From contig CAHJWM010000001.1 in assembly GCA_903642325.1 (NCBI GenBank), positions 62,001 through 126,000 on the forward strand: DNA of 64,000 bases, given 5' to 3'. This document shows positions 52,809 through 62,002 of the stretch, piece after piece. The DNA is from Myxococcales bacterium. GTDB lineage: Bacteria; Myxococcota_A; Polyangia; Polyangiales; Polyangiaceae. How positions within the stretch are numbered: position 1 is the stretch's first letter; the number at the start of each line of letters is the position of its first letter. The notes under the pieces are model-generated. The model made no database searches. It was not told the origin of the DNA and saw only the letters and a program-made list of their open reading frames with translations. A program made the translations under genes and the position numbers.

Positions 52809-54371
52809 TCAGCCCGGCGCGAGCTCGCCGGACGCACCGAGCACGAAGCGTCGTTGGTAGCCGCGCGTCTGGTTCTGGATGGTGACGGTGACCGTGCCGT
52901 CTCGCCCGTAGTGGTACTGCTCGACGATCTGCTCCGACAGGCCGTCGCAGCGCTCCGCGGAGCGCCCCTTCAGGTCGCCGTCGCTCAAAAATCTAGGATC
53001 GTACGGAAAGTAGATGTCGCCCCAGGGGGTGAGGTCGCCCTCCGGGCGGCCGTCTCCGCCGAGCTCGCTGCACTCGAGAAAGCGCAGATGACCCACGGCA
53101 TGCACCGGGCGGTAGCTGCGCTCGATCAGGAAATCGCCGGTCTCACTCACCCGGCCTTTGTCCAGGATCGGGTCGAACACCTTCTCGCGGCCCGCCTCGC
53201 CCTCACGCCACACCCCGAAGTGCCGCGTGATGGCTTCCCGAACGAAGACGCCCGCGTCGGGATCGGCCGCGATCGCTAGACCAACGGCCGTGGCGGCGTG
53301 CGGTTGCGGCGCGAGCTGCACCTTTCGCTTGTATCTTTCACGCAGCATCTTGCCGACCATGGGGAAGGCTGTGGCGCCGCCGACCATGTACACCGCGCCC
53401 AGCTCGCGTGCGTTGTTCGGGTCGATGCCACGCGCTTCCAGACGTTCGAAGACGCGTTCAAGGAGCGCCAGTGACCGCTCGATCAATGGCCGCGTGGCCT
53501 CGTACACTTCGTTCAGGTCGAGCGTGACCGATTCCGCACCGGGCAGAATGCGAGCCAAATCGATGAGCATCTTTCGCGAGGACGGAGTGAGCCCCTCTTT
53601 GGCCTCACGGCACAGCTCGAGCAAACGCGCGCGCTCTACGTAGCTCAGAGCCGGCGCGTCGAGCTTCGCCGCGCGGAGAGCAAAGTCGAAAATGATCTGA
53701 TCGAAGTCGTCCCCGCCGAGCTCACCGATGCCTTCGCTCGCGATCAGCTCGAAGCGGCGATGCTCGAGTGACACGGCAGACGTATCGAACGTTCCGCCGC
53801 CGAGGTCATAGACAACGACGTAGCGCTTCGGGCTGCGCTTGCCGATCGTCCCGAGGTTTCTATGCGCAAACTCGATGGCGGCGGCGGTGGGCTCATTGAC
53901 CATGCCGAGCACTTCGAAGCCGGCGCGTCGAAATGCCTCGATGGTCAGGTAACGCTGGCGGGTGCTGGCGTTGGCCGGCACCGCGACCATCGCCTCCAGC
54001 GGCTCACTCGCGGAGATATCCAGGTTGCTCTGTTCGACGAGCAGGCTGCGGATCCGCGTTAAGTACGCGGCTACCAGCTCGACCGCGCTGGTTTGCGCCA
54101 AGCCGAGCTCCGCGAATACCTCGTCCGGAGAGACCCGGCTCACCGCGCGCTTAATCGACCGCAGCGCGCCATCCGGATTCTGATTGAAGCGCGCCGCCGC
54201 TTCCCAGCCGAGCTCGAGCTTGCCGTGGGTGTTCGCGGCCAGGCCGGGCACGAAGTCCGAATAGCCCAAGGCGGTCTCGAACTGAGCGACCGGGTAACGA
54301 CCCTGATCGACCGCAGCGATCACGGTTCGCGTCGTCCCAAAGTCGATGCCGAGGCGCATGAGCAATGCCAT
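52809..54371 (-). CDS. Hsp70-family ATPase with short C-terminus
   Basis: A DnaK-like protein of ~520 residues. The ATPase has RLGIDFGTTRTVIAAVD (phosphate 1), VYDLGGGTFD (phosphate 2), NEPTAAAIEF (connect 1) and VYMVGGATAFPM (adenosine loop). The remaining C-terminal part lacks the helical lid of DnaK, so client handling differs. I start at ATG 54371, which follows GGAG; ATG 54392 and 54359 are alternatives. Hsp70 members of this length are usually YegD or specialised types. It converges with the deacetylase gene. Confidence 0.85.
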   Translation of the reverse strand: MALLMRLGIDFGTTRTVIAAVDQGRYPVAQFETALGYSDFVPGLAANTHGKLELGWEAAARFNQNPDGALRSIKRAVSRVSPDEVFAELGLAQTSAVELVAAYLTRIRSLLVEQSNLDISASEPLEAMVAVPANASTRQRYLTIEAFRRAGFEVLGMVNEPTAAAIEFAHRNLGTIGKRSPKRYVVVYDLGGGTFDTSAVSLEHRRFELIASEGIGELGGDDFDQIIFDFALRAAKLDAPALSYVERARLLELCREAKEGLTPSSRKMLIDLARILPGAESVTLDLNEVYEATRPLIERSLALLERVFERLEARGIDPNNARELGAVYMVGGATAFPMVGKMLRERYKRKVQLAPQPHAATAVGLAIAADPDAGVFVREAITRHFGVWREGEAGREKVFDPILDKGRVSETGDFLIERSYRPVHAVGHLRFLECSELGGDGRPEGDLTPWGDIYFPYDPRFLSDGDLKGRSAERCDGLSEQIVEQYHYGRDGTVTVTIQNQTRGYQRRFVLGASGELAPG

Positions 54372-54467
54372 TTTGCTCCGCTTCCGTCGCAATGGACAAG
54401 ATGTGCGCGTTTTTTGCCGCGCCCCTTTTCTGCGCGTGCTCGCGAGCTCGCCCAGAAATGCCCAGAA

Positions 54468-55952
54468 TCACCCGACTTTTGTCGGGTCGGGGCGAGCCCG
54501 GGGCGACGTCAAACTGGCCAATGGCAGCTCTACGACGAAGCGCGCGCCGCTCTGAAAGCCCGTGTCCAGGGTGATCGTGCCTCCCACCGCTTCCACCAGA
54601 CCTCGACATACGGCGAGCCCAAGGCCCGTGCCCTTGCCGATTTCCTTGGTCGTCACGAACGGTTCGAACAAGCGCTCCCGGACGATCGCGGCAACACCCG
54701 GGCCGTCGTCTTCGACCGTGAGCCTGACGCCGAGCGGGCTCGGTTCGGCCCGGACGCGCACGTGACCTCCACCATCGAGCGCATCCACCGCGTTGAGCAG
54801 TAGGTTCAACATCAGCTGCATCAGCTGCTCGGCGGCCAGCGCCACCGGTGGCAAGCCCGGCGGCACAGCCAGCTCGAGCTCCACTCCGTGCATGGCCTTT
54901 TGAGGCGCGATCAAGGCCGCCGTGTCCGCCACCGCCTCCGCGAGATCTCCGTGCGCCGAGCTGCCGCGGTCACGCTCCTCCGCGGGCCTCGCGAATTGCA
55001 AAAGATCCCGCAAGATCCGCGAAATGCGCTCGGTTTCCTTGCGCATGCGCTGCAGGAAGTCTTGTTGCTCGGCCGGGGCCAGCCCCCCTTCGAGCAACAA
55101 GTCTTCCAACCCGAGCAGGGCCGCGATCGGGTTTCCTACTTCGTGGGCGAGACCTGCGGCAAGTCGCCCGACGGATGCTAGACGTTCGGATCGTAGCAAA
55201 CGCTGTTGCGCCTCTTTCAAGCGGACCGTGGCTTGCTCGACTTCGTCGACCTTCGCACGCAAGGCTTCCTCCTCGCGGATCAGGTGCTCGGTCATGATGT
55301 GCAGGTTGCGACCGAGGTCGACCAGCTCGCGCGCGCCAGCCTCCGGCACCGAGAAGCGGCGCGCGCCCTGGGCGACCCGCTCCGCAGCGCGCGCCAAGGC
55401 GTCGAGCGGCCTCACGATCAAACGAGTGAGCGCGAAGTACGCCGCGACGAGCAACAATGTGCCCACGAGCAGTGAATACAGACCGAGCAAGCGCGTGAGG
55501 GGGGCGGCGCGGGCGGCGCGGTCATCCGTGCGCAAAATAGCCGCGACCGCTCCGTCGCCGCTTGGCACCAGCACCTCGAGCGCGGCGTGTTGTTCGAGCT
55601 CGACTATCGCCTCGCGGCCCGTGCTCACGCTCGCCGGCAGCAGGTCGACGATGTAACGCTCTCCGGCGCGCGCGACCGCCTGCCCATCGCGACTATATAC
55701 GCCGATGGCGGCCACCCCCTGCGCGCCAATTTCCGCGTTCAGCAGGCTCCGCAACGCCTCGGCGGATCGATGAGAGAGGGCTTCCGACACGTGGCCCGCG
55801 ACCGCACGCCCGAGCGCTCGAGCCTGCGCTTCACGCGCCTGACGCAAGGTGAAGCTTGCATAAGTGGCGACGGCCAGAAACAGCGGCACGAATGCCAGCA
55901 CGAACAGCCCGCCGAGCAGGATCAGAATTTGAAGTCGCAGGCCGGCACGCAC
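54468..55952 (-). CDS. Sensor histidine kinase
   Basis: A 494-residue membrane histidine kinase. Two membrane helices (about 10-32 and 155-180) flank a periplasmic domain of about 120 residues; a HAMP linker follows, with a coiled coil, HisKA domain (GLAHEVGNPIAAL, His270) and HATPase (NLLLNAVDAL, DDGPGVA, FVTTKEIGKGTGLGLAVC). N, G1 and G2 boxes are complete. There is no response regulator gene beside it, so its partner lies elsewhere. Its stop lies inside a short hairpin (54474-54489). Confidence 0.9.
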   Translation of the reverse strand: MRAGLRLQILILLGGLFVLAFVPLFLAVATYASFTLRQAREAQARALGRAVAGHVSEALSHRSAEALRSLLNAEIGAQGVAAIGVYSRDGQAVARAGERYIVDLLPASVSTGREAIVELEQHAALEVLVPSGDGAVAAILRTDDRAARAAPLTRLLGLYSLLVGTLLLVAAYFALTRLIVRPLDALARAAERVAQGARRFSVPEAGARELVDLGRNLHIMTEHLIREEEALRAKVDEVEQATVRLKEAQQRLLRSERLASVGRLAAGLAHEVGNPIAALLGLEDLLLEGGLAPAEQQDFLQRMRKETERISRILRDLLQFARPAEERDRGSSAHGDLAEAVADTAALIAPQKAMHGVELELAVPPGLPPVALAAEQLMQLMLNLLLNAVDALDGGGHVRVRAEPSPLGVRLTVEDDGPGVAAIVRERLFEPFVTTKEIGKGTGLGLAVCRGLVEAVGGTITLDTGFQSGARFVVELPLASLTSPRARPDPTKVG

Positions 55953-56062
55953 CGGGCCTACGGTATCCGACCTTTTCTCACGAGCTCCGCTGTTCGCGAA
56001 GTTCCCAAAAAAACCCCGAAAAAGTAGGCCGTTTGCCGCGGGTTTTGTTACGCCAAAACTAG

Positions 56063-58201
56063 ATGGACCCGCTCGTGCGCTCGGCCCTTTGGCTACAGCA
56101 ATTGCTCGTCAGAAGCTCCGGTCTGGCCTTGAGCTTCGCGCTCAGCGGTTACCTCGTGTATTGGGCGGTCGAGGCCCCGCCGGCGGGCTGGAACATCGCC
56201 GCGCTCGCGGTGCTGGCCGGGTCGCTCGGCTATCGCCTCTTGAAGCGCCTGAGTCGCCTGTCTTCGAGCGCGACTACGCGCCTCGACCTCGAGCTGTTCA
56301 CGCACTTGGTCGTGCTCGCGTACGGCGTGATCCTGCACACGCCCGGCGGGCTGGATGGGCCTTACTACCCGGCGGTTTACGCGTTGGTCATGATCTGCGC
56401 GAGCTTCGCCAAGCCCGCCGCGGCGGCCGGCACCATCGCCTTTGCGGTGCTCGTGGAAGCGGCCCTGAACTTCGTTGCGTGGGGCAGCCGCGACAGCGAG
56501 CGCCTGGTGCCGCACGCCGCGCTTTTGGGCGTGTTCGCGTTTTTGAACATGCTGGTTTTTCGCGCCGAGATTGCCCGCATTCGCGCGCTGTCCCGGCAAC
56601 GCATCGAGACCGAGTTACGCAAAATGAAGGACGCGGCGCGTTCCTATCGGCTGCTCGGCGCGCCGGCCTCCGCCGGCGAGCGCACGACTCTGGCCGGCCC
56701 CGATGCCGAGGATCGCTTGCTCCGTTCGGGGGTGGACGAGATTCAGCAAGCCGTCGAGTTCGCGCTGATTCTGCTGTGCCGTACCTTGGGCTTACGAACG
56801 GCCCTTCTGCTCGGGCTCGATGCCACGGGCGCCGAGCTGCACATCCAAGAGCTTTCTAGCACCGAGGACGCCATCGCGAGCGGCCCCTTCAGTGCCAAAG
56901 ACGGCATCTTCGGCGCGAGCCTCGCCAAGGGCTCGCTACTTGCAATTGCGGGCCCCAAAGCGGGCGGGCATGTTCCGTATTACACGCGCAAGCCCGCGAT
57001 TGGCGCGGTCTGCGCCACGCCGCTGCTCGATCACGGCAACGCGCGCGGGCTTCTCGTAGTTGACCGCGAGTCGCGCGAGCCGTTCTCGGCGGAGGAAGAA
57101 GAAACTCTGCGATCGGCAGCGCATTTCATGCTTCGGGCGATCGAGAACGAGCGCGTATTCGTCCAGCTCGACCGGGCCAAGGTCGAGCAAGGCAAGCTCT
57201 ACCGCGCCGCGAACGCGCTTTCCGCCGCCGCTACCGAAGCGCAGGTGATCGAGGCTTGCGTCAGCGGCGCCCGCGAATTCGCCGCCTTCGACTTCGCCGT
57301 CGTCACCCTCTTCGACAAGATCGGAAGTGAGCACGAGATCTGCGCCGTCAGTGGGGAGGGGGCGGAGGCTTTGGTGGGGCAGCGCTTCAAGCACAACGCC
57401 GGCCTGGTCTCGATGGTGGTTGCCAATCGTCACGCGCTGCCGTACCGCGGCGATTATGATCCGTCGCGCCAGACCGTGTTTACGCGCCGCCTGAATCCCC
57501 CGGCCATGCCGTCGCTCTTGGTGCTGCCACTCTTGGTACATGAGCGTGCGCTCGGTACGTTGGTGCTCGGTTCCAACCGGCGCGGCGCGTTCGGTGACTC
57601 GGTGCGCCCGACGCTGGAGGTGCTCGCGAGTCACGTCGCGGTTTCGCTCGCCAACGCGCGCATGCTCAAGCGCCTAGAGGACCTGGCCACGATGGACGGG
57701 CTGACTGGCTTGTTCAACAAACGCGCGCTGCAAGAGGTCGGCGTGCAAAAGATCAAGAGCGCGCAACGCTTCAAAAAGCCCTTGTCCCTGCTAATTTGCG
57801 ACATCGATCATTTCAAGCGCGTCAACGACACCTATGGCCATGACATGGGCGATCTCGTGATCAAAGGTTTTGCGGACGTGCTCAAGCGCGTGAAGCGCGA
57901 CACCGACGCGGTCGGCCGCTTCGGCGGCGAAGAGTTCGTCATCGTATGCGAGGAGACGGACGAGCGCGGCGCCATGTTGCTCGCCGAACGCATCCGCAGC
58001 GAGCTCGAGGCCACGCAATTTCAGAGCGAGCTCGGTCCGCTGAAGGTGACCTGCTCGGTCGGTGCGTCCTTGTTCCCCGTCGCCGGGCAAAGCTGGGAGG
58101 CGCTCTTCAAAGCGACCGACGAAGCGCTCTACGCGTCGAAGCGCGGTGGCCGCAACCGCGTCAGTTTGTGGTCGCAGAAAATGCAGACTTCCGCCGCCTG
58201 A
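56063..58201 (+). CDS. Membrane GAF-GGDEF diguanylate cyclase
   Basis: A 712-residue c-di-GMP synthase. About six N-terminal membrane helices (residues ~10-170) make up a sensory module. Two GAF-like domains follow (~200-360 and ~380-520). The C-terminal GGDEF domain (~530-700) has DIDHFKRVNDTYGHDMGD, the catalytic RFGGEEF (GGEEF at 621-625) and an inhibitory RxxD site at 612-615 (RDTD). All catalytic residues are present, so the enzyme should be active and feedback-inhibited. It is divergent from the histidine kinase, with 110 bases between. Confidence 0.9.
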   Translation: MDPLVRSALWLQQLLVRSSGLALSFALSGYLVYWAVEAPPAGWNIAALAVLAGSLGYRLLKRLSRLSSSATTRLDLELFTHLVVLAYGVILHTPGGLDGPYYPAVYALVMICASFAKPAAAAGTIAFAVLVEAALNFVAWGSRDSERLVPHAALLGVFAFLNMLVFRAEIARIRALSRQRIETELRKMKDAARSYRLLGAPASAGERTTLAGPDAEDRLLRSGVDEIQQAVEFALILLCRTLGLRTALLLGLDATGAELHIQELSSTEDAIASGPFSAKDGIFGASLAKGSLLAIAGPKAGGHVPYYTRKPAIGAVCATPLLDHGNARGLLVVDRESREPFSAEEEETLRSAAHFMLRAIENERVFVQLDRAKVEQGKLYRAANALSAAATEAQVIEACVSGAREFAAFDFAVVTLFDKIGSEHEICAVSGEGAEALVGQRFKHNAGLVSMVVANRHALPYRGDYDPSRQTVFTRRLNPPAMPSLLVLPLLVHERALGTLVLGSNRRGAFGDSVRPTLEVLASHVAVSLANARMLKRLEDLATMDGLTGLFNKRALQEVGVQKIKSAQRFKKPLSLLICDIDHFKRVNDTYGHDMGDLVIKGFADVLKRVKRDTDAVGRFGGEEFVIVCEETDERGAMLLAERIRSELEATQFQSELGPLKVTCSVGASLFPVAGQSWEALFKATDEALYASKRGGRNRVSLWSQKMQTSAA

Positions 58202-58208
58202 GGCACGA

Positions 58209-58829
58209 CTACACCAAGCGGAAGGCCATCTTCGCCGCGCGTGCGGCGGCCCCGTCCGCGTCGTCGCGATCGCCAATCACGAGGCAGGCTCGAGGCGCAA
58301 CGTCGAGCAGCGCGGCCGCGTGCAGGTAGCCTTGGGGATCGGGTTTGAGCCGAGCGGGTCCGTTCTTTTCGCCATTGGCGACGATCACGTCGAATAGGGA
58401 CCCCGCCCCGAGCGCATCGAGCTTCTGTTGCGCTGGGTAATCGCTGACGAGGGCCGTTCGCCCGCCCGCGGCTTTGAAGGCGTGAAGCTCGGCGAGCAAG
58501 CTCGCGCGAGGAAAGCGTCGGATCCACTTACCCGGCCGGCGGAACATCCAATCTTGGACCACGCGTTCGACGCGCTCGCTCGGCTCGTTCAGCAGGCGGG
58601 CCGTGCGCGCAAGTTGCACCCGGAACGGGCTGTCGTGCGTCAGCGCTTGACCGCCAAAGCGCTGCTCTTCGCGCATGGCTTCGTGGGCGTGACGAAACTG
58701 GCGCAACGTTGCAAGCGCCGACCAGCCAAATAGCGCGAGCTCGACCGCCATCGCGAGCTTTACCCAGCGTGCCCTGTACAGCGTGCCGTCCAAGTCGACT
58801 AACCAGGCATCGTAGCTCGCGTTTGCCAC
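58209..58829 (-). CDS. HAD-family hydrolase
   Basis: A 206-residue HAD phosphatase-like enzyme. Motif I is WLVDLDGTLY, with the nucleophile Asp; motif III Lys and motif IV IGDRDDAD near the C-terminus fit subfamily I. The cap is a helical insert (MAVELALFGWSALATLRQF ...). Substrate is unknown; small phosphorylated metabolites are usual. It converges with the cyclase gene, 7 bases from its stop. Confidence 0.85.
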   Translation of the reverse strand: MANASYDAWLVDLDGTLYRARWVKLAMAVELALFGWSALATLRQFRHAHEAMREEQRFGGQALTHDSPFRVQLARTARLLNEPSERVERVVQDWMFRRPGKWIRRFPRASLLAELHAFKAAGGRTALVSDYPAQQKLDALGAGSLFDVIVANGEKNGPARLKPDPQGYLHAAALLDVAPRACLVIGDRDDADGAAARAAKMAFRLV

Positions 58830-58906
58830 GGGCGTCCCTTAACGCGAAAGCCACTTTTGCGCACGGGCCTGGTTTGACTCGCTCGAAAGGCCATCGGCCG
58901 AGCCGA

Positions 58907-59611
58907 TCATGGCCGCTCGCTCAAGATTTCTTCGGCCGGCCCCACGCGTTCCACCATCCCAGCGCGCAGAAACGTCAGCTCCGCGCCGAGCGCGCGCGCG
59001 GCGACGCGGTCGTGGGTAACCAGCACCACGGGTAGAGCGAGCGCGCTGACGTAGACCAAAAGCTCGGCGCCGAGCTCCCGCGCCAACCCATGATCGAGCG
59101 CAGAAAAAGGCTCGTCCAAGAGCAGCGCCTGCGGCTCACTGGCAAGCGCGCGGGCCAAGGCGACCCGCTGCGCCTCGCCCCCAGAAAAGCTGTTCGGATA
59201 ACGCTGCGCCAGATGAGCGACGCGCATGCGCGTGAGCCAAACCTGGCAGCGTTCGAGTCGCTCGGCTCGGGGCGGGCCTCGCGGCACCCCGTAGCCGACG
59301 TTGCCCAGCGCAGTGAGGTGTGGAAAAAGGGCCAGCGATTGAAAAACGAGGGCGATCCGGCGCTCCTGGGGGGGCACATCTATGCCTTTCGCCGCCTCGA
59401 ACAAGGTGCGACCGGCCAGCACCACGCTGCCGTGGTCCGGCCGTAACAGCCCGCAAAGCGCGGATAAGATTGTGGTCTTGCCCGAGCCCGAAGGACCAAA
59501 GAGCACGTTCAGGCCCGGCCCGAAGTCGAGCGTTACATCGAGGGAGAAGCAGGCTTCTTCGCGCCCGCGTCGCAACCCGAGACGGGCCCGAAGGCGGGGC
59601 TCAGAAGCCAT
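58907..59611 (-). CDS. modC: Molybdate ABC transporter ATPase
   Basis: ModC-like ATPase of 234 residues. Walker A GPSGSGKTT, signature FSGGEAQR, Walker B LLLDEPFSALD, switch VTHDR. No MOP/TOBE regulatory domain is present after residue 230, so the protein is shorter than the classic ~350-residue ModC. It follows modB with an 11-base overlap. Imports molybdate or tungstate. Confidence 0.85.
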   Translation of the reverse strand: MASEPRLRARLGLRRGREEACFSLDVTLDFGPGLNVLFGPSGSGKTTILSALCGLLRPDHGSVVLAGRTLFEAAKGIDVPPQERRIALVFQSLALFPHLTALGNVGYGVPRGPPRAERLERCQVWLTRMRVAHLAQRYPNSFSGGEAQRVALARALASEPQALLLDEPFSALDHGLARELGAELLVYVSALALPVVLVTHDRVAARALGAELTFLRAGMVERVGPAEEILSERP

Positions 59612-60269
59612 CGCGCCGCTGGCGGCTGAGGGTGCTCGCGCCGATCAGCACGGCCATGGCCAGGGCGGTCATGATCAGCGACAAGCGCGTGGCATCGCCG
59701 TCACGCCCTGACAGCACGGCATCGTAGATCGCCAGCGACGCGGTCCGGGTCTGACCTGGAATATTGCCCGCCACCATCAGCGTAACTCCGAAATCGCCTA
59801 GGGCCCGCGCAAAACCAAGCATCATTCCGGCCGTGATGCCGCGTCGAGCGAGCGGCAAACTGACGCTGAAAAACGCGCGTAATGGGCTGGCCCCCAAGGT
59901 TTGGGCCGCGCCCAATAGGCGCACGTCGACCGCCTCCAATGCCGCGCGCGCGGCCTTCGCGACGAGCGGCAGCGCGCCGATCACCGCCGCGATCACCGCG
60001 CCACCTTTCGAAAAGACAATCGGTGTACCGAAGACGGCCTCGAAGCCGCGGCCGATGACGCTTTCCCGCCCGAGCAGCACCAGCAAATAATAACCGAGCA
60101 CCGTCGGAGGCAACACCATCGGCGCAGTGATGGCTGCGTCGATCAGCTCGCGGCCCCAGACGCGAGGCAGAGCGAGCACGCCCGCTAAGGCAATACCGAG
60201 CACGCTTGCCACGCACGTAGCAAGCAGCGCTACCTCGAACGACAAGAGCAGCGGCTCGAGATCGATCAA
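59601..60269 (-). CDS. modB: Molybdate ABC transporter permease
   Basis: A 222-residue ModB/CysT-like permease with about five membrane helices. The coupling loop reads LVAKAARAALEAVD, then LGASPLRAFFSVSLPLARRG, matching the EAA motif. The start ATG at 60269 overlaps the modA stop (ATGA). Confidence 0.87.
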   Translation of the reverse strand: MIDLEPLLLSFEVALLATCVASVLGIALAGVLALPRVWGRELIDAAITAPMVLPPTVLGYYLLVLLGRESVIGRGFEAVFGTPIVFSKGGAVIAAVIGALPLVAKAARAALEAVDVRLLGAAQTLGASPLRAFFSVSLPLARRGITAGMMLGFARALGDFGVTLMVAGNIPGQTRTASLAIYDAVLSGRDGDATRLSLIMTALAMAVLIGASTLSRQRRDGF

Positions 60270-61033
60270 GGCGCCTTGCTGAGCGTCTCACCGGGCAGCA
60301 AGAAGCCGTACTTGCGCAGGATGGCGCGGCCCGCCGGTGCCTTCAGAAAGTCCGCCAGCCGTTGGGCTCCCTGAGCGTTGCCGCCATGTTTGCAGACCAC
60401 CAACGATTGATCGATCGGCGTGTAAGACGCTTCGTCGATCATCGCCCAGGACCCGTGCTTGGCACCCAAGGCCAGCGACAGGCCAACGACGGCCACATCG
60501 GCGTTGCCGCTTTGCGCTAGCTCGAACGTCTGCTGCACGTTCTCGCCGTACACTAAGTGATCTGCAACGCGGGCCCACACGCCCGCACGCTCCAGGGCTT
60601 CGCGAGCGGCCATTCCGTAGGGGGCGTGCTCGGGATTGGCGATCGCGATGTGCCGAAAGCGCGCCTCGGCAAGCGACGGAAGGCTGAGCTTTTCACCGCC
60701 CTCGCCCTTGACCCAGATCACGATGCGCCCGCGCGCATATTGCAGCTGCGTCGCGCCGTCGCACGCGCCGGCCTTCACGACCTGGGCGATGTAGCCGGTG
60801 TTCGCGGCCAAAAAAAGATCGAACGGAGCACCTTGCAGGATCTGTCGCGCCAAGAGCCCGCTCGCGCCCGTGGTGAGCTTCACGTCGCTCGGCACCTGAA
60901 CGGTGAAGGCGGGCACGAGCTCCGTGAAAGCGTGAGCCAGGTCCGCCGCGGCGGCGACTCGCAACGGTTGCGCCGGCTTGGGTCGACACGATACGAGTAG
61001 CGCGAGGCCCCAAATGGCCGAAATCGTGCGCAC
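60266..61033 (-). CDS. modA: Molybdate-binding lipoprotein
   Basis: A ModA-type binding protein, about 255 residues. I start at GTG 61033, giving a lipoprotein signal (LALLVSC). The ligand-binding fold has VAAAADLAHAF, TTGASGLLARQI, GAPFDLFLAAN, and ANPEHAPYGMAAREAL. The oxyanion pocket is compatible with molybdate or tungstate; the discriminating residues cannot be read reliably. GTG 61033 lies 4 bases after the cysE stop, so cysE is the probable first gene of the transcript. Confidence 0.87.
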   Translation of the reverse strand: MRTISAIWGLALLVSCRPKPAQPLRVAAAADLAHAFTELVPAFTVQVPSDVKLTTGASGLLARQILQGAPFDLFLAANTGYIAQVVKAGACDGATQLQYARGRIVIWVKGEGGEKLSLPSLAEARFRHIAIANPEHAPYGMAAREALERAGVWARVADHLVYGENVQQTFELAQSGNADVAVVGLSLALGAKHGSWAMIDEASYTPIDQSLVVCKHGGNAQGAQRLADFLKAPAGRAILRKYGFLLPGETLSKAP

Positions 61034-61037
61034 TCCG

Positions 61038-61931
61038 CTATTCCTTGGCCTTGCCAAAAATTTTCGAATGCGGCGGGGTGGAGCGGACCAACCACACATT
61101 GCCGCCGATCACCGAGCCCTCCCCGATCACGGTGTCGCCACCGAGGATGGTGGCGCCGGCGTAAATGGTGACGTTGTCTTCGATCGTGGGGTGCCGCTTG
61201 TTGCGGGCGGGATCCGATTCGCACTCCGAGCGACGCGTGCTGAGTGCGCCGAGCGTGACGCCCTGATACATCTTTACCCCGCGCCCGATGACGGAGGTCT
61301 CGCCGATCACGACCCCGGTGCCGTGGTCCAAGAAGAAGCCATCGCCGATCTTCGCGCCGGGATGAATGTCCACGCCGGTCAGCCCGTGTGCGTGCTCGGC
61401 GATGATGCGCGGCACGATGGGCACGCGCTCCAGGTACAACACGTGCGCGATGCGATGCGCGGTGATTGCCTCGACCACGGGGTAGCTGAACACGATTTCT
61501 TCGACGCTTTTGGCGGCCGGGTCCCCTTCGAAGGCGGCCGTGATGTCGGCGTTCAACGTACGGCGAAGCTCTGGAATGCGTCGGAGCAAGCGCAGCACGA
61601 CCTCTTCACTCCAACCCGAGGGCCACGCCGCCTTCACGTGCCCGCGGCGCTCCTCGTACGCGAGCGCGCGACCGATTTGATCGACTAGGATTTCACACGC
61701 GGGATAGAGGTGCTCGCTGAGCGCGTAGCGCAGATTACTCCGACTCAACGAGCGCTGGCTGTAAAAGCCCATGTAGATGACGGGCTTCAAGTGATTGTAG
61801 GCCTGCACCACCGCGCGCTTGTTGGGCAGCGCCGCGCTCTCCAGGTTGTTGATCTCCTCCGGACCGTCATAGCTCTCGACGACCGCGTCGATGACGTCCT
61901 CCAAGTCACGGATGCGGAGTGGGGAAGACAT
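61038..61931 (-). CDS. cysE: Serine O-acetyltransferase
   Basis: CysE acetylates serine, committing it to cysteine synthesis. The N-terminal helical half (~1-170) is followed by a left-handed beta-helix of hexapeptide repeats: TGVDIHPGAKIGDGFFLDHGTGVVIGET (His/Asp catalytic), YQGVTLGALST, RHPTIEDNVTIYAGATILGG. The length (297) is slightly longer than usual, and the C-terminus ends HSKIFGKAKE. ATG 61931 is preferred to TTG 61952. Same strand as modABC, so sulfur and molybdenum uptake genes are together. Confidence 0.88.
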   Translation of the reverse strand: MSSPLRIRDLEDVIDAVVESYDGPEEINNLESAALPNKRAVVQAYNHLKPVIYMGFYSQRSLSRSNLRYALSEHLYPACEILVDQIGRALAYEERRGHVKAAWPSGWSEEVVLRLLRRIPELRRTLNADITAAFEGDPAAKSVEEIVFSYPVVEAITAHRIAHVLYLERVPIVPRIIAEHAHGLTGVDIHPGAKIGDGFFLDHGTGVVIGETSVIGRGVKMYQGVTLGALSTRRSECESDPARNKRHPTIEDNVTIYAGATILGGDTVIGEGSVIGGNVWLVRSTPPHSKIFGKAKE

Positions 61932-62002
61932 GCTGAGCGAGCCTAGCGCCAAATTTGCGCCTGAGAAGAGGTCACGTGCAGGGCGTCGGCTTATGGCCGT
62001 CG

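Noticed and set aside
54474-54489. CCCGACTTTTGTCGGG hairpin as terminator
   Set aside because: Six-base arms with no following U-tract; it overlaps the end of the histidine kinase gene and may only be a chance palindrome.
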